Assembly (NCBI RefSeq): GCF_023073415.1 | Contig: NZ_JADPJL010000023.1 | Span: forward strand, 1-64,000 | Direction: 5' to 3' | From: Bradyrhizobium sp. 190 | GTDB lineage: Bacteria; Pseudomonadota; Alphaproteobacteria; Rhizobiales; Xanthobacteraceae | DNA: 64,000 nt | Part shown: positions 8,481-17,829 of the stretch, in pieces | Layout of the letters: each line of letters opens with the position of its first letter | How positions within the stretch are numbered: the first letter of the stretch is position 1 | The notes under the pieces: model-generated | Told to the model about the DNA's origin: nothing | Seen by the model: only the letters and a program-made list of their open reading frames with translations | The model's database searches: none | Made by a program: the position numbers and the translations under genes

Positions 8481-8708
8481 ATGAACAGGATACTCAAGGA
8501 AGTGATCGAGCATGCCCAGACCTGGCCCCAGGAGGACCAGGAGGAACTCGCCGAGTACGCCCGCGAAATCGAAGCGCGTCGGACCGGCGTCTATACGATG
8601 TCAGACGATGAGCGAGCGGCGGTCCGGAGAGGGTTGGCTGAGGCCGATCGCGGAGAATTCGTGTCGGACGAAATCATCGCCGAAACCGACAAGCGCCACG
8701 ACGGATGA
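8481..8708 (+). CDS. Type II antitoxin
   Basis: A 75-residue acidic protein (QEDQEELAEYAREIEARRTG...MSDDERAAVRRGLAEADRGEFVSDEIIAE) typical of antitoxins paired with ParE/RelE toxins in alphaproteobacteria. The second half matches the toxin-binding style of those antitoxins. Its TGA overlaps the toxin ATG in an ATGA arrangement, consistent with translational coupling. No canonical ribbon-helix-helix start is obvious, so the DNA-binding fold is not assigned. Confidence 0.85.
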   Translation: MNRILKEVIEHAQTWPQEDQEELAEYAREIEARRTGVYTMSDDERAAVRRGLAEADRGEFVSDEIIAETDKRHDG

Positions 8709-8989
8709 AGATACGCTATACGCCCGCTGCCTTCTCCGACAGAGAGCGAATAATTGAATACTTGAGAGAACGATCTGCTGGCGGTGCGAGGAACGTAGCG
8801 GCAAGCATTCGCGAGGCAGTAGCCCAGCTCAAAGACCATCCACACAGCGGTTATCGGACGGATGATCCCGACGTGCGGGTAATATTTGTCGTCCGTTATC
8901 CCTACAAGATCTTCTATCGGGTACGAGACGCGATAGAAATTCTGCACATCCGGCACTCGTCTCGAAGATCATGGAAGAACGATCGGTAG
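8705..8989 (+). CDS. ParE/RelE family toxin
   Basis: A 94-residue basic protein with the ParE pattern: MKIRYTPAAFSDRERIIEYL at the start, then IREAVAQLKDHPHSGYR and the C-terminal strand YKIFYRVRDAIEILHIRHSSR. ParE members poison DNA gyrase and RelE members cleave mRNA; the PHSGY and HIRHSSR features favour the ParE side. It overlaps the antitoxin by four bases. The frame is intact, so the module is probably functional. Confidence 0.9.
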   Translation: MKIRYTPAAFSDRERIIEYLRERSAGGARNVAASIREAVAQLKDHPHSGYRTDDPDVRVIFVVRYPYKIFYRVRDAIEILHIRHSSRRSWKNDR

Positions 8990-9023
8990 CCGGCTTTACC
9001 CCAAGTGCGTGCCGCCCCCTCCC

Positions 9024-12000
9024 TCACTTCGCCGCGGGCGACATCGCTGGCGGTACGGAGGGCGGCCCTTTTGCGGGCGGCTCGTGATGATCCGATCCGT
9101 GACCAGTTTCTTCCGGCTCGCCGCTTGAGACCAGCAGCTTCTGCCCCCAGCGCCAGCACAGCGCGCCGAGATCGTCCATCACCATGAACATTGCCGGCAC
9201 GAACACCAGCGACAGGATGGTGGAGAAGATCAGGCCGCCGATCACGGCGAGCGCCATCGGCGAGCGGAATTCGCCGCCGGCGCCAAACGCCAGCGCTGAA
9301 GGCATCATGCCCGCGGCCATCGCGATCGTCGTCATCACGATCGGACGCGCGCGCTTCATGCCGGCGTCGATCATGGCGTCTTCGCGTTTCTTGCCCTCGC
9401 GGATTGCTTCGACCGCGAATTCGACCAGCATGATGGCGTTCTTGGTGACGATGCCCATCAGCATCAGGATGCCGATCCACACCGGCGTGGTCAGTTGCTT
9501 GCCGGTGAGCAGCAAGGCTGCGATCGCGCCGCCGATCGAGAGCGGCAACGAGAACAGGATGGTGATCGGCTGCAGGAAGGTGCCGAACAACAGCACCAGC
9601 ACCGCATAGACCATCATCAGGCCGGCGGTGATGGCGGTGGCAAAGCCTTCCGACAATTCGTTCAGGCTTTCGGCGTCGCCCGACGGACTTACCTTCACGC
9701 CCTTGGGCAGGCTTTTCATGACCGGAAGGTCGTAGATCATCTTGGTGGCGTCGCCGAGCGCTGCGTTGCCGACGAGATCCGCGGCGACGGTCGCCTGCCG
9801 TTCGCGGTCGTAGCGGTTGATGCTGGTTGGGCCCTGATCGAGCTGAATGTCGGCGACGACGGATAGCGGCACGCCGCCGCGTTCGCCGCGCTGGCCGAGT
9901 GGCACCCGCAATTGCTGCAGCATCTGCAGGTCGCTGCGCGCACCGTCCTCGAGCTGCACCCGGATCGGCACCTGACGGTCGCCGGCGTCGAATTTTGCCA
10001 ATGCCGGCCCGACGTCGCCGATGGTGGCGACGCGGATCGTCTGCGACAGGCTCTCGGTGGAAACGCCAAGCCGCGCCGCCAGTTCGGCGCGTGGCCGGAT
10101 GCGAAGCTCAGGCCGATCGAGCGAGGTTTCCGAGATCACGTTGGCGATGATCGGAATCCGCTTCATCTGCGTCGCCAGCTCGCTGGCAACGTTGTTGACG
10201 ATATTGCTGTCGACGCCGGTCACAACCAGTGAAATCGCGCGAAGGCCGTTTTCGTCGAGGAACCAGAAGCGAATGTCAGGAACGTTTTCGAGCTCCTGGC
10301 CGATTTCGAGCTCGAGCTGCCGCTGGGTGATCTTGCGATCGCCCTTCGGCGTGTAGTTGATGATCAGCGCGGCGCGGCGCACTTCCAGCGTGCCCGGCGG
10401 CACCCGGCCGCCGTCGACGAAGATGCTCTTCACTTCGGGGCGCTTGCGCAGGCGCGCGACGATTTCTTCCGTTACCTTCTCTGTATAGGCGAGCTGCGTA
10501 CCCGGCGGCAGCTCCATCGCCAGCAGCGAGCGCGCGGTGTCCTGCGCCGGCAGGAAGCCTTGCGGCAGCAGCGTGATGCTCCAGATCGAGGCGGCGAACA
10601 CGCCGAAGCCGATCAGGACGGTGATGAAATAGTGCTTCACCGACCAGGTGACGAGCTTGGTGTAGGTCTGCAGAATGCGCCCGGGCGGCGGGTCCTCGTG
10701 CGGGTGATCCTTCAGGAAGTAGGCCGCGAGCACCGGTGTGACGAACCGCGCGGCGAGCAAGGAAAAGAACACCTGGACTGATACGGTGATGCCGAACTGC
10801 TTGAAGAACTGCCCGGCAATGCCGGACATGAAGCTGGCCGGAGCAAAGATCGCGATGATCGTCAGCGAGATCGCGATCACGGCAAGGCCGATTTCGTCGG
10901 CGGCTTCGAGTGCCGCGCGATAGGGCGACTTGCCCATGCGCATGTGGCGCACGATGTTCTCGATCTCGACGATGGCGTCGTCGACCAGAATACCCGTCGA
11001 CAGCGTGATGGCGAGGAAGGAGACCAGGTTCAGCGAGAAGCCGAGCAGGTCCATCGCCCAGAACGCCGGGAAGATCGACAGCGGCAGCGAAATCGCGGCG
11101 ATGATGGTGGCTCTGATATCGCGCAGGAACAGCAGCACGACGATCACCGCAAGGATTGCGCCCTCGAACAAGGTCGAGATCGCCGCATCGTAATTGCCCT
11201 TGGTGAAGTCGACCGAGGTATCGATCAGCTTCAGATCGACATCGGGATAGGCGACCTTCAGCGCATCGATTCGCTTCTGCACGGCGGCGGCAACCACGAC
11301 GTCGCTGGCGCCCTTGGAGCGCTTGATGCCGAGCGCCACCACCGGCTCGCCGTTGAAGCGGGCGAAGGTCCGGCGATCGGCAATGGTGTCGGTGACGGTG
11401 CCGAGGTCGTCGAGCCGCACCTCACCGCCGCCGAACAGCGGAATCATGGTGCCGGCGAGCTCGTTGAGCGTCTTGGCGCCGGCCAGCGTGCGAATGGCCT
11501 GGTCGTTCTTGCCGATTTCGGCGCGGCCGCCGGCAAGGTCGACATTGGTGCCGCGCAGAATCTGGCTGACATTGACGGCGGTAAGGCCCGCGGCCTGCAG
11601 CCGGTCGGGATCGAGCGACACCAATATCTCGCGCTCGACACCGCCGATACGCTCGACTTGCGCAACGCCGCGCACGCCCTGCAGCGCGCGTTTGACGACG
11701 TCGTCGACGAAATAGGAAAGCTGCTCCGGCGTCTTGCCAGGCGAGATCGCCGCATAGGTGACGATCGGCAGGCCGATCACGTCGACGCGCTGGATCAGCG
11801 GCTCGTTGACGTTCTGCGGCAGGTTGGCACGTACGCGGGTGACTGCGTCCTTGACGTCATTGAGCGCGCGGTCGGTATTGGTCTCCAGCGCGAACTGGAT
11901 CGTGGTCACCGATAGGCCGTCGGTGATCGACGACGAAATATGCCGCACGCCCTCGACGCCCGATACGCCGTCCTCGATGGTCTTGGTGACCTGGCTCTCC

Positions 12001-12182
12001 AACTCGGCGGGGGCCGCGCCGAATTGCGCTACCGCGACCGAGATCACCGGAATGTCGGCGCTCGGCAGCCGCGTCACCGCGAGCTTGGTGAAGCTGACCC
12101 AGCCCAGCACCAGCAGGATGATCGAGAAGACAATCGAAGGCAGTGGGTTCCGGATCGACCATGCCGAGATATTCAAAGCCAT
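9024..12182 (-). CDS. RND multidrug efflux permease (HAE1 type)
   Basis: A 1052-residue AcrB-like inner-membrane transporter. It opens with SAWSIRNPLPSIVFSIILLV, has two large periplasmic loops, and carries the proton-relay pair of aspartates in transmembrane helix 4 (TGILVDDAIVEIENIV), plus the duplicated second half (LMGIVTKNAIMLVEFAVEAI). Length and layout are normal. It overlaps the adaptor stop by one base (TAATG), so the two are co-translated. No outer-membrane channel gene is adjacent; a shared TolC-like protein is likely. The C-terminus has a short Pro/His-rich tail. Confidence 0.95.
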   Translation of the reverse strand: MALNISAWSIRNPLPSIVFSIILLVLGWVSFTKLAVTRLPSADIPVISVAVAQFGAAPAELESQVTKTIEDGVSGVEGVRHISSSITDGLSVTTIQFALETNTDRALNDVKDAVTRVRANLPQNVNEPLIQRVDVIGLPIVTYAAISPGKTPEQLSYFVDDVVKRALQGVRGVAQVERIGGVEREILVSLDPDRLQAAGLTAVNVSQILRGTNVDLAGGRAEIGKNDQAIRTLAGAKTLNELAGTMIPLFGGGEVRLDDLGTVTDTIADRRTFARFNGEPVVALGIKRSKGASDVVVAAAVQKRIDALKVAYPDVDLKLIDTSVDFTKGNYDAAISTLFEGAILAVIVVLLFLRDIRATIIAAISLPLSIFPAFWAMDLLGFSLNLVSFLAITLSTGILVDDAIVEIENIVRHMRMGKSPYRAALEAADEIGLAVIAISLTIIAIFAPASFMSGIAGQFFKQFGITVSVQVFFSLLAARFVTPVLAAYFLKDHPHEDPPPGRILQTYTKLVTWSVKHYFITVLIGFGVFAASIWSITLLPQGFLPAQDTARSLLAMELPPGTQLAYTEKVTEEIVARLRKRPEVKSIFVDGGRVPPGTLEVRRAALIINYTPKGDRKITQRQLELEIGQELENVPDIRFWFLDENGLRAISLVVTGVDSNIVNNVASELATQMKRIPIIANVISETSLDRPELRIRPRAELAARLGVSTESLSQTIRVATIGDVGPALAKFDAGDRQVPIRVQLEDGARSDLQMLQQLRVPLGQRGERGGVPLSVVADIQLDQGPTSINRYDRERQATVAADLVGNAALGDATKMIYDLPVMKSLPKGVKVSPSGDAESLNELSEGFATAITAGLMMVYAVLVLLFGTFLQPITILFSLPLSIGGAIAALLLTGKQLTTPVWIGILMLMGIVTKNAIMLVEFAVEAIREGKKREDAMIDAGMKRARPIVMTTIAMAAGMMPSALAFGAGGEFRSPMALAVIGGLIFSTILSLVFVPAMFMVMDDLGALCWRWGQKLLVSSGEPEETGHGSDHHEPPAKGPPSVPPAMSPAAK

Positions 12183-13105
12183 TAGCGTGCCCGCGTGCGC
12201 TCGAGTTCATCGGCGAACATGGTCTTGACCTGGTCGCCGTCATGCAAAGAGGTGCCAGCATCGGCCACGACGGTTTCGCCGACGTCGAGGCCTTCAAGAA
12301 TTTCGGTGGAGGTTTCGGAGGTCAGGCCGACGCGCACTTTTCGCGTCTCGATGGTGTTGCCTTTTACGACCTGCAGCGTCAGGCGGTCGATGGCGGTGCG
12401 CGGAACGGCGACGCCGCAGGAGCGCTTGGCGTCGATATTGGCGCGGGCAAACATGCCGACCTTGAGCGACGGATTGTTGTTCAGCGAAATCCGGACCTTG
12501 CCGAGCTGGGTGTTGCGGTCGATCTGCGGCGCGATCTGCCGGACCTTGCCGACGACATCGGGCGCGTCGTCACGGCTGATGCGCACCGTGGCACCCGGAT
12601 TGAGCTTGAGCAGATGAACGCTCGGCACTTCGGCCTCGAGCTCGATTTCATTGTTCACTGAAATACGGAACATCGGGCCTGCCTGCGGCGAAGCGGGAGC
12701 GCCGACCGCGGTCCTGACCTCGGTGACGAGACCGGCGGCGGGGGCGCGCAGCGAGATCGGCCCCGTTCGGCCGGCGGGAGCGCCCGGTATCTGCGGCGGC
12801 GCGGTAAGGCGCGCCAGTTCCTGATTCTCGGTGACCGTGTCACCTTCCTTGACGAACAGGTCGGTGACGCGGGAGCCCTCCTGATCGACGCCGACCTGCG
12901 CTTCGCGGCGCGGCACGATGAAGCCGGTGACCCGCACCATGTCGGAGAAGCAGGCATTGGTGGACTTGGTTACGATCACCGTGGCCTGGCCCGGCGTGTC
13001 TTTTACTTCCGCGCGCGGACGGTGCTCGAACCAGTAGTAGCCGACGGCAACAACGGCAACGAAAGCCGTTCCGAGCGCAGGTTTGAGGTATTCGGAGAAT
13101 TTCAT
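12182..13105 (-). CDS. RND efflux periplasmic adaptor subunit
   Basis: A 307-residue membrane fusion protein with an N-terminal anchor (GTAFVAVVAVGYYWF), a lipoyl-type half motif (VKEGDTVTENQELARL), a second half after a short Pro/Ala loop, and a beta-barrel region (VPRTAIDRLTLQVVKGNTIETRKVRVG). It couples the downstream RND permease to an outer-membrane channel. It is short for the family and resembles the orphan adaptor at 720-1610, including the CF after the anchor. It is the first gene of a two-gene operon. Confidence 0.93.
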   Translation of the reverse strand: MKFSEYLKPALGTAFVAVVAVGYYWFEHRPRAEVKDTPGQATVIVTKSTNACFSDMVRVTGFIVPRREAQVGVDQEGSRVTDLFVKEGDTVTENQELARLTAPPQIPGAPAGRTGPISLRAPAAGLVTEVRTAVGAPASPQAGPMFRISVNNEIELEAEVPSVHLLKLNPGATVRISRDDAPDVVGKVRQIAPQIDRNTQLGKVRISLNNNPSLKVGMFARANIDAKRSCGVAVPRTAIDRLTLQVVKGNTIETRKVRVGLTSETSTEILEGLDVGETVVADAGTSLHDGDQVKTMFADELERTRAR

Positions 13106-13184
13106 CGCCGATCAATCCAGACTGGAAGTCAAATCAAACAGGGCGCATCAGGCCGGCCGATGACCTGCAATGGAGCCCAAAACG

Positions 13185-13217
13185 AATACGTCCCGCACGG
13201 GTGCTGCGGGACGTATT
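13185..13217 (-). terminator. Hairpin terminator after the OmpA-like gene
   Basis: A perfect 13-bp stem (AATACGTCCCGCA pairing with TGCGGGACGTATT) with a 7-base loop lies 60 bases beyond the stop of the OmpA-like gene. On the minus strand it is followed by CGTTTTGGG, a short T-run, so it fits as an intrinsic terminator for that gene, separating it from the efflux operon. Confidence 0.65.
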
Positions 13218-13277
13218 GTAGCCGGAAACTATTGGTCGGCGCCACGCCCTTGCTTGCAAGGCCTTATTTGCAGGTCC

Positions 13278-13955
13278 TTACTTGGAAGCGTTCGACGCCG
13301 TGGTCTTGTTTTCCATGTTCACGACCTGAACGCGGCGGTTCACTTCCGCCATCGGCTGGCCCGGATCCTTGAGCTTGCTCTTGCCATATCCGACGGTGAC
13401 GAGATCGGTGCCGTTGATGCCATATTTGTCGACGAGATAGCGCTTGATCGCGTCGGCGCGGCGCTCGGAGAGATCCTGGTTATAGGCCTCGCCGCCGGCC
13501 GCATCGGTGTGGCCTGCGACCACGAAGACCGAGCCTTTGAGGTCGTTGTTGGTGAGCGCGCGGCCGAGCGCCTGAACCGACGACAGCGACTTCGTGCTGA
13601 TATCGGCCGAGTTGTAGTCGAAGTTGATCTCCAGATCGATCTTCGGCTTGTCCTTGACGATGGCGGCGATCTCCTCGCGTTCGGCGGTCGAAAGCGAACG
13701 CGTGGAGCGACCGCGGAACTTCTGGACGAACTTGCCCTCGGCGGCGGCTACTGCGGGGTCGACGGTGGTCTGCGGACCGGTAGAAAGGCCGCGGGTCAGC
13801 GGCTTCTTTTCCGGCGCCAGCGCGCGGATGATCTGATCCTCGGTGACGTTCCTGTCCTGGGCCAGAGCAGTTCCCGCACTGAAGGAAATTGCAGCGCCGA
13901 GCGTCGCAACCGAGACGATTGCCGTAAAGGTTTTCGCTGCCGAGATGTTTGCCAT
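13278..13955 (-). CDS. OmpA family outer-membrane/peptidoglycan-associated protein
   Basis: A 225-residue exported protein. The signal peptide (TFTAIVSVATLGAAISFSAG...ALA) is followed by a charged linker and a C-terminal OmpA domain of about 100 residues (INFDYNSADIS, then GHTDAAGGEAYNQDLSERRA and AEVNRRVQV). This domain binds peptidoglycan and anchors the envelope. There is no N-terminal beta-barrel. The ATG ending at 13955 is chosen because AGGAGGGG lies 6-8 bases upstream. It lies upstream of the caspase-like gene on the same strand order but is separately terminated. Confidence 0.92.
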   Translation of the reverse strand: MANISAAKTFTAIVSVATLGAAISFSAGTALAQDRNVTEDQIIRALAPEKKPLTRGLSTGPQTTVDPAVAAAEGKFVQKFRGRSTRSLSTAEREEIAAIVKDKPKIDLEINFDYNSADISTKSLSSVQALGRALTNNDLKGSVFVVAGHTDAAGGEAYNQDLSERRADAIKRYLVDKYGINGTDLVTVGYGKSKLKDPGQPMAEVNRRVQVVNMENKTTASNASK

Positions 13956-14104
13956 TCCAGTCCCCTCCTGCGGGCTTCCCACGCGGTTCCAACGTCATCC
14001 AAATTGGGCCGCCGGACCCTTGGATCGCGGCCGGCTGCTTTACTTTAGTCTGGACGCCCCGCCACAGGGTTCGAGGGGCCGTCAGCCTTCATCGAAAAAA
14101 ATTG

Positions 14105-15580
14105 TCACTGCACCCCGTAATCGGCGAATTCCTTGACGATATTGGGGTCCATCGCCTTCGCGTTGTTAATATCCAGGTCGCCTTCCGAAATCGAGCCGTT
14201 GCGTTTCTTGGCAAGGCCGCGACCGTACAGCGACGACGTCAATCTTGGGTTGATCTTGAGAGCGGCATCGAAATCAGCAATTGCATTCTTGTTCTGGCCA
14301 CTCTTCAGGTTGACGAGGCCGCGGCTGTCGAGTGCGTCGACGAAATTCGGTCGCAGCCGCAGTGCCTCGTTGCAATCCTTCAGGGCCGCCTGCAGGTCGC
14401 CAATCACCGTGCGCGCCCAGCATCGGTTGTTGAAGGCTTCCACATCCTTCGGGTTCAGCCGCAGCGAATTGTTGAAGTCCTTGATGGCGAGTTCGTAGGC
14501 GCCTTTGCTCGCATAGACCTGCCCGCGCCGGTACAGCGCGGCCGCATCGTCCGGATTGTCGTTCAGCTTGGTGGTCAGGTTCTTGATGGTCGGATCGTCG
14601 GCAAGTGCGACCACGGCCGGACTCGGGCTCTCGACCGGCTTGGCCGGTGGCGGGGGCGGAGGAATCGCGGCTTCAACCGGTTTTGGCGATGCGGGTGGCG
14701 GAGGCGGCGGTGCCGGTGCAGCCACCGGTGGGAGTGCAGGAGGCGCAGGCGCAGGCGCGGGAGCAGGTGGCGCTGCGGGCGCCGTGGCCACCGGAGTCGA
14801 CGGCGGGCTCGCCGGCCGCGGGCCTGAGCCGCTGGGGATGAAGGAGAAATCCTCGGCGAGCGACGACGAAATCCACGGCACCTGTTCCTGGCGCGAGGCG
14901 CGGGTCACGCCGACGCGGGTGCGATTCAGCGTTTCTTCCGCCATCAAATCGGGCGTGCGGATTTCCTTCAGCAGCTCTTTCACGAACAGGCTGCGGTCGC
15001 TGCCATTGTCGGAAACGACGGACGAGAGCGCGGCCGAATACATCACCAGCGTGCCGTTCGGCGCAATCACCGGCGCAAGGCCGGCGGAAAAGCTGCGGAA
15101 CCGGCGTTCGAACGGATTGCGCCTGGAGGCATCGATCAGCGCGATCTTGACGCCGGCGCCGCGGCTGTTGATCTCCCCCAGCACGGTTTCGAGGCTGAAA
15201 CCGTCACGGCGGACGTCCGGCTCGGTCCAGATCTGGGCATCGACGGGGATCATGTAGCTCTGGCGGCTCGACTGCACGCCAAAGCCGGAGAAGAATATCA
15301 GCGCGACCGAGCCCGGCTTGATCTTGCCATACAGGCGCTCGAAGGCGCGGCGCATCTGCTCGCCGGTCAGGTTCTCGCCGATATCGACATTGAAGCCGTC
15401 GCGCTTGAGCTCTTCGGCGATGTCGCGCGCATCGTTGATCGGCTCCTTCAGCGGCGCCTCGGCATCCGGATATTTCGCGTTGCCGATGACCAGCGCATAG
15501 CGCTCACCGGCAGCGAACGACGGGGCTACCGACGCAACTGAAAAAAACAATGTGAGGAGCAATGCGAGGCGGATTTTCAT
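14105..15580 (-). CDS. Caspase-fold (peptidase C14) pseudo-enzyme with TPR repeats
   Basis: A 491-residue exported protein: a signal peptide to about residue 24 (PSFA-AG), a caspase-like domain from GERYALVIGNAKYP to about residue 240, a Pro/Ala-rich linker (about 255-330), and three or four TPR repeats (ALYRRGQVYASKGAYELAIK; AFNNRCWARTVIGDLQAALK; ALDSRGLVNLKSGQNKNAIA). The catalytic His of the usual GHG motif is replaced by Phe100 (FFSGFG) and the catalytic Cys of the usual DACR motif by Ser152 (LIDASRRNPF). It should therefore not be a cysteine peptidase and may act as a scaffold. The ATG ending at 15580 gives a clean signal peptide. Confidence 0.88.
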   Translation of the reverse strand: MKIRLALLLTLFFSVASVAPSFAAGERYALVIGNAKYPDAEAPLKEPINDARDIAEELKRDGFNVDIGENLTGEQMRRAFERLYGKIKPGSVALIFFSGFGVQSSRQSYMIPVDAQIWTEPDVRRDGFSLETVLGEINSRGAGVKIALIDASRRNPFERRFRSFSAGLAPVIAPNGTLVMYSAALSSVVSDNGSDRSLFVKELLKEIRTPDLMAEETLNRTRVGVTRASRQEQVPWISSSLAEDFSFIPSGSGPRPASPPSTPVATAPAAPPAPAPAPAPPALPPVAAPAPPPPPPASPKPVEAAIPPPPPPAKPVESPSPAVVALADDPTIKNLTTKLNDNPDDAAALYRRGQVYASKGAYELAIKDFNNSLRLNPKDVEAFNNRCWARTVIGDLQAALKDCNEALRLRPNFVDALDSRGLVNLKSGQNKNAIADFDAALKINPRLTSSLYGRGLAKKRNGSISEGDLDINNAKAMDPNIVKEFADYGVQ

Positions 15581-16099
15581 AATGACGGCAGTCCAGATCA
15601 CGGCAGTCCAGCCAAAATAGCGCCGATGCCAGCTCGCGCCGCGGCGACCTTACTCTACGCTATCGGCATTATCAAACCACGCCCACTGCCCGTCAACCGC
15701 TTGCGATGTCGTCACTAATTGCGACAATTGACCGCGACAGGGGCGCGGCGGACGAACGGAATAAAAGCGTCCGTTGCGACAGAACCACAGCGCGCGGTTT
15801 GGCCGGTGCAAACGGTTCCCGATCAGGCCGACAACCCTTTCGCGCATATGCCGGGCTTTGCGTCCGACATGACCGTCATACTCTGCGAAAGGGGGATATC
15901 AGCACGCTGGTGCCGTCGGCTCTATCGGTGCACGGCCACTATTGCTGGCGACGACGCCGGTCGGCAATGTGATCCGTCTCACATAGCGCTCCGCGCCGTC
16001 GCGCGGCTGTCATTCGCCATCGGGGTTTGACCTTTGCGGATGACAATGGCTTGTTGCCGGGATCGGCCAATTCAAACATCCAAGAAAAAAGTGACACCG
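15581..16099. other. Intergenic region without a recognisable gene
   Basis: The 519 bases between the divergent caspase-like gene and the MBL operon contain only short open frames of biased composition that resemble nothing I recognise. Promoters for both directions are expected here but no clear -35/-10 pair or palindrome stands out. Confidence 0.5.
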
Positions 16100-16906
16100 A
16101 TGGGAAATGCCTACGAAATCTACGCGCTGCGCTATGCGACGATGTCGCCGCGCACCCCCCATTTGAATTTTTTGATCCCCGATCCGCACGAGACCACGGC
16201 GCAGGACCTGGATTATTTTGTCTGGCTGATCCGGGGAGGCGGCCGCGACATACTGGTCGATACCGGCTTCAATGCCGAAGAGGCGAAGGCGCGCGCGCGC
16301 AAGCTCACGCTCAATCCGGTCGACGCGCTGGCGAATTTCGGCGTTGCCGCCGACACCATTCGCGACGTGATCGTCACCCATTTGCACTATGACCACGCCG
16401 GCAATCTCGATCGCTTCCCGAATGCGCGGTTTCATCTGCAGGACCGCGAGATGAGCTACGCGACCGGGCGATGCATGTGCAACGGCATGCTGCGGCATCC
16501 GTTTTCGGTCGAGCACGTCACGACGATGGTGCGTCATGTCTATGGCGAGCGCGTCACCTTCCATTCCGGCGATGGCGAGATCGCGCCCGGCGTGACGGTG
16601 CATCGCGTCGGCGGCCATTCCGACGGGTTGCAGGTGGTGCGCGTGGAAACGGCGCGCGGGCCGGTGGTGCTGGCGTCGGACGCGGCGCATTACTATGCCA
16701 ATCTGCAAAAGCGCAGCCCGTTTCCGATCGTCTACAATGTCGGCGACATGGCGCAGGGCTGGGAAATCGTCGAGCGGCTGGCCGGCCATCCCGACCGTTT
16801 CATCCCCGGCCACGATCCGATCGTCAGCGAGATCTATCCGCGTGCCAGCGACAAGGTCGATGCGTTCGCACTGCACCTCGCGCCGTCACGCTCGTTCGTG
16901 AAATAG
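16100..16906 (+). CDS. Metallo-beta-lactamase fold hydrolase, N-acyl homoserine lactonase-like
   Basis: A 268-residue MBL-fold enzyme with an intact metal site THLHYDHAGN (HxHxDH), a later His in GGHSDG, and Asp in LASDAAHYY, matching the AttM/AiiA-like lactonase family in order and length. Such enzymes open lactone rings, including acyl-homoserine lactones, but many are catabolic lactonases. ATG 16100 is chosen; the open frame upstream is not family-like. It is the first gene of a tight operon with a beta-hydroxyacid dehydrogenase and RidA, which argues for metabolism rather than quorum quenching. Confidence 0.88.
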   Translation: MGNAYEIYALRYATMSPRTPHLNFLIPDPHETTAQDLDYFVWLIRGGGRDILVDTGFNAEEAKARARKLTLNPVDALANFGVAADTIRDVIVTHLHYDHAGNLDRFPNARFHLQDREMSYATGRCMCNGMLRHPFSVEHVTTMVRHVYGERVTFHSGDGEIAPGVTVHRVGGHSDGLQVVRVETARGPVVLASDAAHYYANLQKRSPFPIVYNVGDMAQGWEIVERLAGHPDRFIPGHDPIVSEIYPRASDKVDAFALHLAPSRSFVK

Positions 16907-16920
16907 GCTCAAGAAAAACA

Positions 16921-17811
16921 ATGTCGGAATACAGGACTGTCGGCTTCATCGGCCTCGGCGTGATGGGCGAGCCGATCTGCCGGAATCTCGTGAAGAAGAG
17001 CGGCAGGCGCGTCCTTGCCTTTGATCTGTCGCCGGAGCCATTGGCGCGGCTGCGGGCCGACGGTGCCGACGTCGCGGCCTCCGTTGCCGACGTCATCAAG
17101 CAAAGCGAGCTGCTGTTCCTGTGCCTGCCGAGCGCCAAACATGTGCGCGCGGTTTTCGAAGGCGACGGCATTCTCAGGAACATCCAGAGTGGGCAGGTCG
17201 TCGTCGATCTCGGGACGTCGTCGGTCAGCCAGACCCGCGATTTTGCCGGGCAGTTGCGGGCAAAAGGCGCGGCCTGGGCCGATGCGCCGATCGCGCGTAC
17301 GCGTCAGGCGGCGCAGGACGGCACGCTCAGCGTGATGGTTGGCGCAACGCCGGCGCTTTACGCCGATATCGAGCCATTGATCCGCTGCTTTGCGACCGAC
17401 GTCACCCATTGCGGCGAGGTCGGCGCGGGGCAGGTCACCAAAATTCTCAACAACATGGTGTTGTTCGAAACCGTCAACGCACTCGCCGAGGCGGTCGCGG
17501 TCGCCAAACATAATGGCGTCGATCCCAAGCTGCTGCTCGATACGCTTTCAAAGGGCTCGGCTGACAGTTTTGCGCTACGCAATCACGGCATGAAGGCGAT
17601 CGTGCCGGGCAATTTCCCGGAGCGCGCGTTTTCGACCGAATATGCGCTGAAGGATCTGTCCTATGCGCTGGAACTGGCAACCGACGCCGGATTAAGAATT
17701 CGCGGCGCGGAGTTGATCGGCACGGTGTTGCAGGAAGCCATCGATGCCGGCTCAGGGGATAATTATTTCCCTGTCATCGCGAAGCATATTGGCGATCGCA
17801 ATGGAGCTTAG
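16921..17811 (+). CDS. NAD(P)-dependent beta-hydroxyacid dehydrogenase (3-hydroxyisobutyrate dehydrogenase-like)
   Basis: A 296-residue protein with an N-terminal Rossmann fold (VGFIGLGVMGEPICRNL, the GxGxMG dinucleotide motif), a substrate-binding stretch where D.P.A/S is seen (WADAPIARTRQAAQDGTLSVMVG), and the catalytic Lys in GAGQVTKILNNMV. These enzymes oxidise 3-hydroxyisobutyrate, tartronate semialdehyde or similar acids. The usual P.SGG before the loop is replaced by PIARTRQ, so substrate specificity is probably not classical. It starts 14 bases after the MBL gene and 18 bases before the RidA gene. Confidence 0.9.
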   Translation: MSEYRTVGFIGLGVMGEPICRNLVKKSGRRVLAFDLSPEPLARLRADGADVAASVADVIKQSELLFLCLPSAKHVRAVFEGDGILRNIQSGQVVVDLGTSSVSQTRDFAGQLRAKGAAWADAPIARTRQAAQDGTLSVMVGATPALYADIEPLIRCFATDVTHCGEVGAGQVTKILNNMVLFETVNALAEAVAVAKHNGVDPKLLLDTLSKGSADSFALRNHGMKAIVPGNFPERAFSTEYALKDLSYALELATDAGLRIRGAELIGTVLQEAIDAGSGDNYFPVIAKHIGDRNGA

Positions 17812-17829
17812 ATCCAAACGGAGACAATC

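Noticed and set aside
10944..11915. Plus-strand frame opposite the RND permease
   Set aside because: Shadow frame; Asp/Arg/His-rich translation without family features.
15719..16030. 103-codon frame in the gap before the MBL operon
   Set aside because: No recognisable domain, poor start context and composition unlike neighbouring genes.
16100..16906. Quorum-quenching AHL lactonase as a firm call
   Set aside because: The fold and metal motif fit, but the operon with a dehydrogenase and RidA suggests catabolism; no luxI/luxR nearby.
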